Positions 1 to 9,592 of a stretch of DNA of 64,000 nt are shown here, piece after piece. The notes beneath the pieces are model-generated. The model made no database searches and had not been told where the DNA came from. It saw nothing but the letters and a program-made list of their open reading frames with translations. Within the stretch, counting starts at the first letter, position 1. Each line of letters opens with the position of its first letter. A program made the position numbers and the translations under genes. The DNA lies in the NCBI RefSeq assembly GCF_024808665.1, contig NZ_JANUBZ010000001.1, positions 372,001 to 436,000 on the forward strand, read 5' to 3'. Origin of the DNA: Mucilaginibacter empetricola (GTDB lineage Bacteria; Bacteroidota; Bacteroidia; Sphingobacteriales; Sphingobacteriaceae).

Positions 1-1055
1 CAACCATCAACCATGAACTAAACAAACATAACCCATACGAATACAAACGCCGCCATACTTATGAGGCTAATGCGTTTATTGGCGGCCACATGGTGCCAAG
101 GGTGGTGATTGATCTGTCGAAAAAGAATTTAAAAGATCCTGCCGTTTTGAATGATGCAGGGTATTTATATTCGGCATTGCTGGATAAATACAATATGGCC
201 GATCAATCGGTTGATTTTGTTTACCTGGCGGATGAATTGCCTTCATTCAACTTTCCCGGCAATTTAAAACAGCTATACAATTACAAAACATGGCAAAAAC
301 TGGCGGACAAAAACATGTGCCATCCCCTGTTTACCTTAACAGAATACATTGATCCTACCGCCGACCGTTCGTCAGCCTTAAACCTGGTTTTGGTAAAACC
401 CGCTGATATTCAATCGGACGAGTTCGGCGCATTACCTTTTGACAAATCTTTAGTATTCGTTCTGGAAACTAACGAACTACATGGCATGGCTGATCAGCGC
501 CAGTTTTTCTTCCAAATGGAAGTATTAGGTTTGGAGGTCCCGGTTATCATCAAAAGAAGTTATTTATTTGAGAGTCAGGAGTCAAGAATCAAGATTCAAA
601 ACTTACAACTATACGCGGCTACAGATTTAGGCGCATTGCTAGTTGATGGCTTTGGCGATGGCATTTGGATTGATGCACCTGAAATAGATACAAAAGCAAT
701 TACTTCTACTGCCTTCGGTATTTTACAAGCTACCCGTTCACGCATTTCAAAAACGGAATATATCAGCTGCCCAAGTTGCGGCCGTACCTTGTTTGATTTG
801 ATGGTTACTACGCAGATGATCCGCAGCCGTACAAGTCATCTTAAAGGCCTTAAAATTGGCATTATGGGTTGTATAGTAAATGGCCCCGGCGAAATGGCCG
901 ATGCCGACTATGGTTACGTAGGCTCAGGTACTGATAAAGTAACCCTGTATCGTGGTAAAGAAGCAGTGAAGAAAAACATCAATTCAACCAAAGCTCTTGA
1001 TGAACTAATTAACATCATTAAAGAAGACGGCAATTGGGTAGAGCTGGAAGGCTAA
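1..1055 (+). CDS. ispG: 4-hydroxy-3-methylbut-2-enyl diphosphate synthase IspG, C-terminal part
   Basis: The reading frame is open from base 3, so the start lies before the window and about 350 codons are present. IspG is the [4Fe-4S] enzyme of the MEP isoprenoid pathway that reduces methylerythritol cyclodiphosphate to HMBPP in the cytoplasm. The diagnostic C-terminal end is visible: CPSCGRT, with two cluster cysteines, followed by GIMGCIVNGPGE, with the third cysteine and the ligand glutamate. The stretch before it, up to about base 700, fits the extra central domain of the long Bacteroidota and plant IspG type (family knowledge). A short heptad-repeat stretch interrupts this domain at 574-601. 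The stop overlaps the stop of the convergent gene by 4 bp. Confidence 0.95.
   Translation, partial: TINHELNKHNPYEYKRRHTYEANAFIGGHMVPRVVIDLSKKNLKDPAVLNDAGYLYSALLDKYNMADQSVDFVYLADELPSFNFPGNLKQLYNYKTWQKLADKNMCHPLFTLTEYIDPTADRSSALNLVLVKPADIQSDEFGALPFDKSLVFVLETNELHGMADQRQFFFQMEVLGLEVPVIIKRSYLFESQESRIKIQNLQLYAATDLGALLVDGFGDGIWIDAPEIDTKAITSTAFGILQATRSRISKTEYISCPSCGRTLFDLMVTTQMIRSRTSHLKGLKIGIMGCIVNGPGEMADADYGYVGSGTDKVTLYRGKEAVKKNINSTKALDELINIIKEDGNWVELEG
574..601 (+). repeat. Four imperfect heptad repeats inside ispG
   Basis: The units GTCAGGA, GTCAAGA, ATCAAGA and TTCAAAA follow each other without gaps. They are translated in frame as part of a hydrophilic stretch (ESQESRIKIQ) between two conserved-looking segments of IspG. 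The wording resembles simple intergenic repeats, so this may be a small in-frame insertion. Confidence 0.6.
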
Positions 1056-1369
1056 TTAACCGGCGAAAAATCGGCAAACATTTTATAAGCTTCGTTTAAA
1101 GTATGCAGGGGTACATACTCGCAAACTTCAGCATATTCGCTCCACATTTGTAAAACAACGGCATTGCTGTGTGCTTTTTGTATGGCTTCTTCGCTTAACC
1201 ATTCAAAAACTTCAACAATTGTCCCATCGGCAGTTTCAGCAATAACCGGCTCACGGTTGGTTACCAGTCCTTCCTTTTTAAGGCGTGGTACATGCGTTTT
1301 AGTAAGCGCTTTTAAGGCCTCGGCTTTGCCAGGTTTGGGCTTATAAGCCACAATTACAATGCGTCCCAT
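1052..1369 (-). CDS. ABM-fold (dimeric alpha-beta barrel) small protein
   Basis: A 105-residue cytoplasmic protein starting MGRIVIVAYKPKPGKAEAL. It has the pattern of the antibiotic biosynthesis monooxygenase-like ferredoxin fold: a first beta strand, then KPGKAEAL leading into a helix, a middle strand around EVFEWLSEEAI, and a final helix with aromatic residues. Such proteins form dimers and act as small oxygenases or are of unknown role; no substrate can be read here. It is convergent with ispG, sharing 4 bp at the stop codons, so the two are not co-transcribed. The upstream 150 bp are AT-rich and contain its promoter and that of the kinase gene at 1517. Confidence 0.7.
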   Translation of the reverse strand: MGRIVIVAYKPKPGKAEALKALTKTHVPRLKKEGLVTNREPVIAETADGTIVEVFEWLSEEAIQKAHSNAVVLQMWSEYAEVCEYVPLHTLNEAYKMFADFSPVN

Positions 1370-1456
1370 AAATTTTATTTTTTATAAAATATAAATTTAA
1401 GAAATCCCACACAACAATAATCACGTAAATACCGAACGGAGAATAATATATTTCAC

Positions 1457-1464
1457 TAAATTTG
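1457..1464 (+). promoter_or_regulatory. Bacteroidota -7 element TAAATTTG
   Basis: It matches TAnnTTTG exactly and lies 52 bp before the first ATG of the hybrid kinase gene. No clear -33 TTTG is seen. Confidence 0.45.
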
Positions 1465-1516
1465 AGGTCAATTAAGTTTGTGACCGCGAGGTATTTAGAA
1501 ATAACCCCTGTTTTGA

Positions 1517-4500
1517 ATGACCGGTACTAATTATACTGCACTTATACAGTGTTACAAAATGTTTATCTGCAGGTTGGCCTGTGTTTTTCTTTTCGCTGCC
1601 CCCCTAATTTCCCGCGCCCAAATTTCTGATGTAAGGTTCAGGCATATTAGCAATGAGCAGGGATTGTCTAACAGCACCATTAACTGTGTATTTCAGGATA
1701 GTCGTGGTTTTATTTGGTTTGGCACCCGCGATGGTTTAAACCGTTACGATGGGGTAAAATTTAACATTTACCGCGTTGATGCAAAATCACCAGGCAGCAT
1801 AAGCGATAACTTTATCCGTTGCATGTATGAAGATGCAGAGCATAAATTGTGGGTAGGTACCTCCTTCGGCCTCAATTGTTTTGACCCTGTTACCAACACG
1901 TTTACCGTTTACACCCATAATAAAAAGGACAGCAAAAGCATTTCAAACAATATAATTACTTCTATCTGCAAGGCCAATGATAACAATATATGGGTAGGCA
2001 CGCTGGGCGGCGGTATTGAATTATTTAATGTTGCTACCAACCAGGTCCATCATTTCAGGCATAATAACAATCCCGGTAGTATCAGTAGCGATACCGTTAA
2101 TTATATCTATCGCGATAGCAATAATAAAATTTGGATAGGCACACCTACCGGACTTAATCAACCCGATGCGGCAATGCAATCGTTTAGGCTTTATGGTAGT
2201 CGCAGCACCAACATTGTAGCCATTACTGCCGATACGCATAATAATTTATGGCTGGGCACCGCTGCCGATGGTATTTTATTATTTAACCAGGCCAATGGAA
2301 ACTTCACTGCTTTAAAACATAGCGAAAAGGATGCCGGAAGCTTATCGGGCGATTTAATATTGTGTTTGTATACCGATAGCAAAGGCAATGTTTGGGCTGG
2401 TACCATCAACCAGGGACTTAATGAGTACGATGCAGCACACCATTCATTTTTCAAATACAATCCGCGACCTGAAAATGCCGGAAGTCTTTCAAACACCAGT
2501 GTTTCTGCTGTGTATGAGGATAGCCAGGGCGATTTGTGGATTGGTACCCACCGGGGAGGTATCAACCAGTATACATCAGATATTGACAAGTTTAAGTTGT
2601 ACCGGCAAGGGGTTTCAAACGATGGCTTAAGCTATAATGATGTAAAAGCATTTTACCAGAGCAGCGACGACAAAATATGGGTAGGTACCGACGGCGGCGG
2701 ACTAAATTTGTTCGATCGTGATACCAAAACCTTTAAACAATATAAATACAAGGAAGGTAATGCTAATAGCCTATCATCTGATGCGGTGCAAACAATAGCA
2801 GCCGATGCTGATGGTAATATCTGGGTAGGTACCTGGGGTGGTGGCATTAATCTTTTAAATATCAAAACAGGCAACTTTACTCGTTTTAAAAATAACCCGA
2901 AGGATAATACCTCCATCAGTTCAGACTTTTTGCAAAAAATTTATTTAGATAGTAAAGGCAATTTTTGGGTTGCCACTTATTTCGGTGGATTGAACTTGTT
3001 GAATGCCAAAACACGCCGTTTTACTCGGGTAATTAAAGATCCCGACGGGATTACCAGTCTGCATGGGAAAAACATTGTTTCTGTTAACGAAGACAATAAT
3101 AACAACGTTTGGTTTGGTACCGATGATGGCGGTTTAAACAAATACAACCTCATTACGCACAGGTTTTCGCACTATTTAGAAAACGAAAAGAAAGGCACTG
3201 ATTCCAGAGTGCTATTTACTGATAGCAAGGGTAATATTTGGCTGGGCATGCAGGGGCTTTATTTGTACGATAGTAAAAAAGACAAATTTAAACTGTTTAC
3301 TAAAAAAGCGGGCCTTGCCACCCTTTTTATCAAGGGCATAACAGAGGGCAACCAGCATAATCTTTGGATCTCAACTTCATCCGGGCTTATCAAACTTAAT
3401 CCATCAACTACAGAATTCAAGCTGTTTAATACCTGGGATGGTTTGCAGGGAATGGAGTTTGAAGCCAACTCGTACCTGAAAGCCAATGATGGCGAAATGT
3501 TTTTTGGCGGCGTAAGAGGCTTTAACAGCTTTTATCCCGATAACATCAAAATAAATAATTTTGTTCCACCGGTTTATATTACCGATTTTCAAATTTTCAA
3601 TAAAAACATAACGCCATCAGTCAAAAATTCGCCGCTAAAAAAAGATATCAGCTATACTGATACCATTTTGCTGGATTATAAGCAGTCATTTATATCGTTC
3701 AATTTTGCAGCGCTCAACTATGTAATAACGCGTAATAACCAATACACCTATAAATTGGATGGCGTTGATGACGACTGGGTTACTGCCGGTATGGAACGAA
3801 AAGCAAGCTATACCAATTTGCCACCAGGCACCTACGTTTTCAACGTTAAAGGTTCAAATAACGACGATGTTTGGAATAGCAAGGGCGATAGGGTAACGGT
3901 TATAGTTTCGCCGCCATTTTGGGGCACGGCATGGTTCAGGATACTGGTATTTTTGTTGGTAGTATCTGGCATTTATGGCTTTTATACTTACCGGATAAAC
4001 GCTATAAAAAGGCAAAAGCACGAGTTGGAAAGACAAGTGAAAGAACGCACGGCAGAAGTTACCAAACAAGCAGAGGAGTTGAAACAGCAATCGGACGAGT
4101 TACATGCACTGAATGAAGAGTTGCTATCTCAGTCAGAAAAACTAAAAGAACAATCCGAAAACCTGCAGGAATTTAATACTACCCTTACCGCACAAAAAAT
4201 GCATGAGGAAGAAGCTCGTAAGGAGGCAGAAAAAGCCAACCAGGCAAAAAGTATTTTCCTGGCTACCATGAGTCATGAAATACGTACACCTATGAACGGC
4301 GTTATCGGTATGGCCTCTTTGTTAGCCGAAACTAAGCTTGATTTTGAGCAGCGTGAGTACACCGATACCATTATTAACAGCGGCGAAAGCTTGCTGAATG
4401 TGATTAACGATATTCTTGATTTCTCGAAAATAGAATCGGGCAAAATGGAAATAGAACACGAAGATTTTGATCTGCGTGGTACTATTGAGGAGGTGATGGA

Positions 4501-5785
4501 TCTGTTTTCCCTTCGCGCCTCACAAAAAGGCTTAGATTTAATTTATCAGTTAGATGTTGATGTACCTGTTCATATCATCGGCGATAGCCTGCGGTTGAAG
4601 CAGATACTGATCAACTTGATAAATAATGCCATGAAGTTTACCGCCAAAGGTGAAATATTTGTCAATGTATATCTGGCTCAGAAATTTGCCGACGGAGGGT
4701 TTGAAATTTGCTTTAGCGTAAAAGATACCGGTATAGGTATTCCTGATGAAAAGATAAACTCACTGTTTAAGGCTTTTTCGCAGGTTGACTCATCTACTAC
4801 ACGTAAATATGGTGGTACCGGCCTTGGCCTTGCCATTTGCGAAAGGCTGGTTAATTTGATGGGTGGCAAAATTTCGGTAACAAGTAAAGTCGGCGAAGGA
4901 TCTGAATTTGCGTTCTTTATCAATACTATTGAGAGTAAAAATGCCCCGGTATCATCGCCTGATGGTGATCTTAAAAGCCTGGCTGGTGCACGTGTGCTGG
5001 TGGTTGATGATAACAAAACCAACCTTACTATCCTCAAAACACAGCTGGAATACTGGAACCTGGTGCCTACCGAAGCCCTATCGGCACAGGAAGCATTGGC
5101 TATCCTTGTCGATAATCAGAATTTCGACCTGATTATTACCGATATGGAAATGCCCGGTATGGATGGGGTTGAGTTTACCAGCATATTAAAGCAAAAAGGG
5201 TCAAAATTGCCGGTGGTAATGCTAAGCTCTATAGGCGATGAAACCAAGCGCAAGCATCCGGGCTTGTTTTCGTCCATACTGGTAAAGCCGGTTAAACAGA
5301 ATCATTTATGCCAGGCCATACAGATAGCGCTTAATCTGCAAAATGAAATTAAGCAGGAAAGCAGACCTGATAGTATTTTTTCTGTCGATTTTGCTTTGGA
5401 GCATCCCATGGAAATACTGGTTGCCGAAGACAATGTCATCAACCAAAAACTAATTGAGCGCATACTCAATAAACTGGGCTACAAGCCAGATATGGTTGAG
5501 AACGGCGCACAGGTGCTTGAGCAAACAGACAAGAAAAATTACGATGTAATTTTAATGGACATACAGATGCCGGTAATGGATGGACTGGAAGCAACCGCAC
5601 AGCTTCGGAAATCGACACAAAGACAGCCTTATATCATAGCCATGACGGCCAATGCCATGAAAGAAGACAAAGAAATATGCCTGCAAAGTGGTATGGACGA
5701 TTACCTGGCTAAACCAATGAAACTAACCGAGCTCATTGAGGTTTTAAAAAGAGTAAACGTTGCCGATCATCAGGCAAAAGCTTAA
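1517..5785 (+). CDS. Hybrid two-component sensor kinase with periplasmic propeller and two receiver domains
   Basis: A 1422-residue membrane sensor. ATG at 1559 (residue 15) is a likely alternative start, because it begins a clean signal peptide, [21 protein letters not shown]. Order of parts: two-component-regulator propeller repeats (many W[VIF]GT motifs) at about 40-690; a Y_Y_Y domain at about 725-790; one membrane segment at about 800-822; a Gln/Glu-rich coiled coil at about 828-905; HisKA with MSHEIRTP (His near 920); HATPase with DTGIGIP and GTGLGLA; receiver 1 (Asp near 1208, in TDMEMPG); receiver 2 (Asp near 1347, in MDIQMPV). Classic Bacteroidota HTCS proteins end in an AraC-type DNA-binding domain; here the protein ends after receiver 2. 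Output therefore probably goes through phosphotransfer to an unseen partner. Such propellers usually bind glycans (family knowledge); the ligand is unknown. Confidence 0.93.
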   Translation: MTGTNYTALIQCYKMFICRLACVFLFAAPLISRAQISDVRFRHISNEQGLSNSTINCVFQDSRGFIWFGTRDGLNRYDGVKFNIYRVDAKSPGSISDNFIRCMYEDAEHKLWVGTSFGLNCFDPVTNTFTVYTHNKKDSKSISNNIITSICKANDNNIWVGTLGGGIELFNVATNQVHHFRHNNNPGSISSDTVNYIYRDSNNKIWIGTPTGLNQPDAAMQSFRLYGSRSTNIVAITADTHNNLWLGTAADGILLFNQANGNFTALKHSEKDAGSLSGDLILCLYTDSKGNVWAGTINQGLNEYDAAHHSFFKYNPRPENAGSLSNTSVSAVYEDSQGDLWIGTHRGGINQYTSDIDKFKLYRQGVSNDGLSYNDVKAFYQSSDDKIWVGTDGGGLNLFDRDTKTFKQYKYKEGNANSLSSDAVQTIAADADGNIWVGTWGGGINLLNIKTGNFTRFKNNPKDNTSISSDFLQKIYLDSKGNFWVATYFGGLNLLNAKTRRFTRVIKDPDGITSLHGKNIVSVNEDNNNNVWFGTDDGGLNKYNLITHRFSHYLENEKKGTDSRVLFTDSKGNIWLGMQGLYLYDSKKDKFKLFTKKAGLATLFIKGITEGNQHNLWISTSSGLIKLNPSTTEFKLFNTWDGLQGMEFEANSYLKANDGEMFFGGVRGFNSFYPDNIKINNFVPPVYITDFQIFNKNITPSVKNSPLKKDISYTDTILLDYKQSFISFNFAALNYVITRNNQYTYKLDGVDDDWVTAGMERKASYTNLPPGTYVFNVKGSNNDDVWNSKGDRVTVIVSPPFWGTAWFRILVFLLVVSGIYGFYTYRINAIKRQKHELERQVKERTAEVTKQAEELKQQSDELHALNEELLSQSEKLKEQSENLQEFNTTLTAQKMHEEEARKEAEKANQAKSIFLATMSHEIRTPMNGVIGMASLLAETKLDFEQREYTDTIINSGESLLNVINDILDFSKIESGKMEIEHEDFDLRGTIEEVMDLFSLRASQKGLDLIYQLDVDVPVHIIGDSLRLKQILINLINNAMKFTAKGEIFVNVYLAQKFADGGFEICFSVKDTGIGIPDEKINSLFKAFSQVDSSTTRKYGGTGLGLAICERLVNLMGGKISVTSKVGEGSEFAFFINTIESKNAPVSSPDGDLKSLAGARVLVVDDNKTNLTILKTQLEYWNLVPTEALSAQEALAILVDNQNFDLIITDMEMPGMDGVEFTSILKQKGSKLPVVMLSSIGDETKRKHPGLFSSILVKPVKQNHLCQAIQIALNLQNEIKQESRPDSIFSVDFALEHPMEILVAEDNVINQKLIERILNKLGYKPDMVENGAQVLEQTDKKNYDVILMDIQMPVMDGLEATAQLRKSTQRQPYIIAMTANAMKEDKEICLQSGMDDYLAKPMKLTELIEVLKRVNVADHQAKA

Positions 5786-5793
5786 TAAAATAA

Positions 5794-5826
5794 GAAACCC
5801 GCTACAGTGAATAGCGGGTTTCTTCT
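5794..5826 (+). terminator. Intrinsic terminator after the hybrid kinase
   Basis: An 11-bp perfect stem, GAAACCCGCTA/TAGCGGGTTTC, with a 7-base loop and a short T-rich tail, 8 bp after the stop codon. Confidence 0.8.
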
Positions 5827-5830
5827 CGCC

Positions 5831-5913
5831 TTTGCCGGTGTTGTCACCGGCAAACCGCAAGGCCTATACACAATACAAGCTTTACGTTTCCTGTTGGTGA
5901 CAACACCAACAGG
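5831..5913. repeat. Pair of hairpins with mutually complementary cores
   Basis: Hairpin 1 (5831-5854) has a 10-bp stem around loop TTGT. Hairpin 2 (5890-5913) has a 10-bp stem around loop ACAA. The cores GGTGTTGTCACC and GGTGACAACACC are exact reverse complements, so the two can also pair with each other. Confidence 0.75.
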
Positions 5914-5918
5914 GGCCA

Positions 5919-5969
5919 GATATTTTAAAAAAGGTGAACGCCGTTGCTGATCATCAAACAAAAGCCTAA
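5919..5969 (+). pseudogene. 3' remnant of a second hybrid kinase
   Basis: Bases 5925-5969 read LKKVNAVADHQTKA-stop, closely matching the last residues of the upstream kinase ([17 protein letters not shown], 5744-5785). The nucleotide match is 35 of 42 aligned bases plus one inserted codon, and most differences are at third codon positions. This looks like the tail of a paralogous gene that was otherwise deleted, separated from the intact gene by the terminator and the hairpin pair. It overlaps the last 4 bp of the ABC gene on the other strand. Confidence 0.65.
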
Positions 5970-6964
5970 TATTCCAGCCACTTATTTAATTTAAGATGTA
6001 TTTTATCGCCTTCGGCGTATTTGCCAAACTGATCGTTTAATACGCGAAGGGTTATGCCTTTGTTATCTAACAATAAATCTTCATAGCAGCCTTTAAACAG
6101 CACTTGTTTTACTTCCCAATCTTTGCGGGTCCAGCTTTTGGTAGTTTCAACCCATTCGGGGTAAATAACAACATGTTCTGCTTTTGTTTTCAGGCCGATG
6201 GTATTCGCGTCGGCATTGCTTAAAACGGTACAGTTGGTAAGCAATTTGGCCGTGTATAAATGTTGAGGATGCTGATATAAAGCTTTTGGCTCGCCCGATT
6301 CCAGGATACGCCCCTCCTTTAAAACAACCAGCTCATCGGCCATTGATAATACCTCTGCCGGATCGTGCGATACAATGATCACCGTTAGGCCTGTATCTTT
6401 TACAATTTGCCTTATATCCTGCTGTAAACCTTCGCGAAAGGAGGTATCTACCTGGTTAAAAGGCTCATCCAGCAATAAAACTTCGGGTTTTACAATAATG
6501 GCCCGTGCAATGGCAACTCTTTGCTTTTCGCCGCCGCTTAAACTGGCAATCTGCTTATCGGCCATGTGATGCATTTTAAGCTGATGCATTATTTTTTCGG
6601 TTTTTTCCTGCTTGCCTTTTAAATCAGTATGAGGCAACATAATGGCTATGTTTTCCCATACCTTGGCATACAGGTTCAAATCATCTGTTTGCTGGGTAAC
6701 CATTTTCATGGAATCATGACCCGGAATCAGTTTTTCTTCCGGTCCCCAAATGCGGTCGCCCCTAAATTTTACTACGCCAGTATCCGGCGATAGCAAGCCA
6801 TAAAGCAGTTTTAACAGCGTACTTTTTCCGCTGCCGCTTTCGCCAATTATAGCCGTTATTTTACCCCGCTGTATGGTAATATCCGTTTCCTTAATTCCTG
6901 ATCCCTGTTCGCCCGGATAAATTTTGCTTACCGAAGTGGCCTGTAAAAGAGGTGTATTTGTCAT
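5966..6964 (-). CDS. ABC transporter ATP-binding protein, orphan, PotA/CysA-like
   Basis: A 332-residue ATPase counted from the ATG at 6964. A TTG three codons upstream is less likely, because the -7 element at 6971-6978 sits just before the ATG. Walker A is GESGSGKST, the signature is SLSGGEKQR, Walker B is VLLLDEP, and the H-loop is SHD. A C-terminal extension of about 100 residues after the nucleotide-binding domain looks like the regulatory TOBE-type region of importer ATPases for polyamine, sulfate or iron. No permease or binding protein is adjacent on either side, so the substrate cannot be inferred. Confidence 0.85.
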   Translation of the reverse strand: MTNTPLLQATSVSKIYPGEQGSGIKETDITIQRGKITAIIGESGSGKSTLLKLLYGLLSPDTGVVKFRGDRIWGPEEKLIPGHDSMKMVTQQTDDLNLYAKVWENIAIMLPHTDLKGKQEKTEKIMHQLKMHHMADKQIASLSGGEKQRVAIARAIIVKPEVLLLDEPFNQVDTSFREGLQQDIRQIVKDTGLTVIIVSHDPAEVLSMADELVVLKEGRILESGEPKALYQHPQHLYTAKLLTNCTVLSNADANTIGLKTKAEHVVIYPEWVETTKSWTRKDWEVKQVLFKGCYEDLLLDNKGITLRVLNDQFGKYAEGDKIHLKLNKWLEY

Positions 6965-6970
6965 TAGGAG

Positions 6971-6978
6971 CAAAGATA
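6971..6978 (-). promoter_or_regulatory. -7 element TATCTTTG for the ABC ATPase gene
   Basis: An exact TAnnTTTG match ending 6 bp before the ATG at 6964. This predicts a nearly leaderless transcript and supports that start. Confidence 0.55.
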
Positions 6979-7156
6979 TTGTAAATTTGCCGACATAGCG
7001 AGGGGTTTAAAATCCCTCCCTATATTGAAAAGAATAATTATTTTAAACAACTACGTTATAAAACGGCCAGGGTTTCAAAAAGCTTTACATTTTTGTTGAT
7101 AACCTGTGCTTGAAATTCCACTCAATTCTGCTCAACTTCGCAATCCAAATTTGTTT

Positions 7157-9439
7157 ATGATTAATCACGATAAAAAAATAGCCGCCGAGCTTTCCATTAC
7201 AGAAAAGCAGGTGAGCGCTACCATTGCTTTGCTTGATGAAGGTGCTACCGTTCCGTTCATTTCCCGCTACCGTAAAGAGGTTACCGGCACCCTTGATGAA
7301 GTACAGGTAACCACCATACGCGACAGGATGCAGCAACTGCGCGACCTGGATAAACGCCGCGAAGCTGTTTTGAAATCACTTACCGAGATGGGCAAATTAA
7401 CGCCCGAGTTGGAAAAGGCCGTAAACGAAGCCGAAACAATGGTTTTGCTGGAGGATATTTATCTGCCTTATCGCCCAAAAAGAAAAACACGTGCTACCAC
7501 TGCCCGCGAAAAAGGATTACAGCCGTTGGCCGATTTGCTGCTGGAGCAAAAACGAATAGATGTAGAGCTGGAAGCCACCAAATTTATTGACGAAGAGAAA
7601 GGCGTTAAAAGTTTGGAAGAAGCATTGGGTGGTGCAAGAGATATTATTGCCGAGTTTATTAGCGAAAATGCCGAAGTGCGTGCCCAAATGCGTAGCTTGT
7701 TTATTGAGAAAGGTACTTTTCAATCAAAGGTTGTGGAGGGTAAGGAAGAGGCCGGTATTAAGTATAAAGATTATTTTGATTGGTCTGAATCCGTTAAAAC
7801 GGCACCATCGCACCGTGTACTGGCTATGCGCCGTGGTGAAAAAGAAGAGATTTTATGGCTTGATCTGAAACCCGAAGAAGAGGAAGCAATTGATTTACTT
7901 GACAAGGCATTTGTAATTGGCAATAACCCAAGTGCCGACCAGGTAAAGCAAGCTATTACCGATGGATACAAACGCCTGCTGAAACCATCAATGGAAACAG
8001 AGGTTCGTTTGTTCACCAAAAAGAATGCGGATGAAGAAGCTATCCGTGTATTTGCCGAAAATGCACGTCAGTTATTGTTAGGCGCTCCGCTTGGACAAAA
8101 ACGTACCATGGCTATTGACCCGGGTTTCCGTACCGGCTGTAAAGTGGTTTGTTTGGATGAACAAGGTCAGCTGTTAGAATACACTGCCATTTTCCCGCAC
8201 ACCGGCGCAGGGCAGGCTAAGGAAGCAGAGAAAACTACCAAACATCTTTTTGAACAATATAATATTGAAGCCATTGCCATAGGTAACGGCACTGCGGGCC
8301 GCGAAACAGAGGTATTTGTGCGTGCACTTAACCTGCCAAACGTAGCCATTGTAATGGTGAACGAGAGTGGTGCATCCATCTACTCGGCATCGGATGTTGC
8401 CCGTGAGGAATTTCCGGATAAAGATGTTACCGTGCGTGGTGCAGTATCTATTGGCCGCAGGCTGATGGATCCATTGGCCGAGCTGGTAAAGATCGACCCA
8501 AAATCAATAGGCGTTGGTCAGTATCAGCACGATGTAGATCAAAATAAGCTGCAATCCTCGTTGGATGATACCGTAATGAGCTGCGTAAACGCCGTTGGTG
8601 TGGAGCTGAACACGGCATCGAAACAAATATTGGCCTATGTATCGGGCTTAGGGCCGCAGCTGGCGCAAAATATTGTGGAGTACCGTAACCAAAACGGTGC
8701 CTTTAAACGCCGCGATCAGTTAAAGAAGGTGCCGCGCTTGGGCGATAAGGCTTTTGAGCAGGCAGCAGGCTTCCTGCGCATTCATCATGCCGAAAATCCG
8801 TTGGATACCAGCGCTGTTCACCCCGAACGTTATGCCCTGGTTGAACAAATGGCGAACGACCTCAAATGCTCGATAAAAGAGCTGATGAGCGACGATAAGC
8901 TGCGCAAGAGCATCCCGCTGTTAAAATACACTTCAGACACGGTAGGATTGCCTACATTGAACGATATTATGGCCGAGCTGGCCAAACCTGGTCGCGATCC
9001 GCGTGAGCAATTTGAGGCCTTTAGCTTTACCGATGGCGTTAATGCCATTACCGATTTAAAGGTAGGCATGAAACTGCCTGGTATTGTAACCAACATAACG
9101 AATTTTGGTGCTTTTGTTGATATCGGCGTTCACCAGGACGGACTGGTGCATTTGAGCCAGATTACCAACCGCTTTATAAAAGATGCCAACGAGGTATTAA
9201 AAGTGCACCAAAAGGTTGAGGTAACAGTTACCGACGTGGATATTAACCGCAAACGTATTGCTCTGTCGATGAAAGAAAACGACAAGAGCGCCGCACCCGC
9301 TGAAAGAAGAACCGATGACCGCAGGCCACAAAACAACGGCAACAACAATCGCCCGGCAAACAATAACCGTAAGCCCGAGCCTCAGCACGAAACAGACATC
9401 GCCATTAAACTGGCCGCGCTGAAAGATAAATTCAGATAG
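7157..9439 (+). CDS. tex: RNA-binding transcription accessory protein Tex
   Basis: 760 residues from the ATG at 7157 (MINHDKKIAAEL); the open frame continues 17 codons further upstream but those residues do not look like Tex. Tex is a conserved cytoplasmic nucleic-acid-binding protein linked to transcription. Visible parts are the N-terminal helical domain (VPFISRYRKEVTG, YLPYRPKRKTRA), the YqgF/RNase H-like domain (AIDPGFRTGCK), the helix-hairpin-helix region (NIVEYRNQNGAFKRRDQL) and the C-terminal S1 domain (GIVTNITNFGAFVDIGVHQDG). A low-complexity Asn/Arg/Pro tail follows the S1 domain. Length is normal for the family. It is flanked by a repeat element at its 3' side. Confidence 0.95.
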   Translation: MINHDKKIAAELSITEKQVSATIALLDEGATVPFISRYRKEVTGTLDEVQVTTIRDRMQQLRDLDKRREAVLKSLTEMGKLTPELEKAVNEAETMVLLEDIYLPYRPKRKTRATTAREKGLQPLADLLLEQKRIDVELEATKFIDEEKGVKSLEEALGGARDIIAEFISENAEVRAQMRSLFIEKGTFQSKVVEGKEEAGIKYKDYFDWSESVKTAPSHRVLAMRRGEKEEILWLDLKPEEEEAIDLLDKAFVIGNNPSADQVKQAITDGYKRLLKPSMETEVRLFTKKNADEEAIRVFAENARQLLLGAPLGQKRTMAIDPGFRTGCKVVCLDEQGQLLEYTAIFPHTGAGQAKEAEKTTKHLFEQYNIEAIAIGNGTAGRETEVFVRALNLPNVAIVMVNESGASIYSASDVAREEFPDKDVTVRGAVSIGRRLMDPLAELVKIDPKSIGVGQYQHDVDQNKLQSSLDDTVMSCVNAVGVELNTASKQILAYVSGLGPQLAQNIVEYRNQNGAFKRRDQLKKVPRLGDKAFEQAAGFLRIHHAENPLDTSAVHPERYALVEQMANDLKCSIKELMSDDKLRKSIPLLKYTSDTVGLPTLNDIMAELAKPGRDPREQFEAFSFTDGVNAITDLKVGMKLPGIVTNITNFGAFVDIGVHQDGLVHLSQITNRFIKDANEVLKVHQKVEVTVTDVDINRKRIALSMKENDKSAAPAERRTDDRRPQNNGNNNRPANNNRKPEPQHETDIAIKLAALKDKFR

Positions 9440-9465
9440 GAAAAGAAACAATACAACTCTCCGCG

Positions 9466-9578
9466 CGTCATTGCGAGGTACGAAGCCATCTCTATGCTAT
9501 GCAGATCGATTATGCAGGTTTACTGCTTTTCTCGTCGCCCTGTACAGTTTAGAGATTGCTTCGTACCTCGCAAGGACG
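9466..9578. repeat. Intergenic element with 29-bp terminal inverted repeats, copy 1
   Basis: The arms 9466-9494 and 9550-9578 match as reverse complements at 27 of 29 positions (TCATTGCGAGGTACGAAGC wording). A related element occurs at 25924-26047. There is no coding potential. It looks like a non-autonomous dispersed repeat lying between convergent genes. Confidence 0.8.
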
Positions 9579-9592
9579 TAGCTGATAATCAA

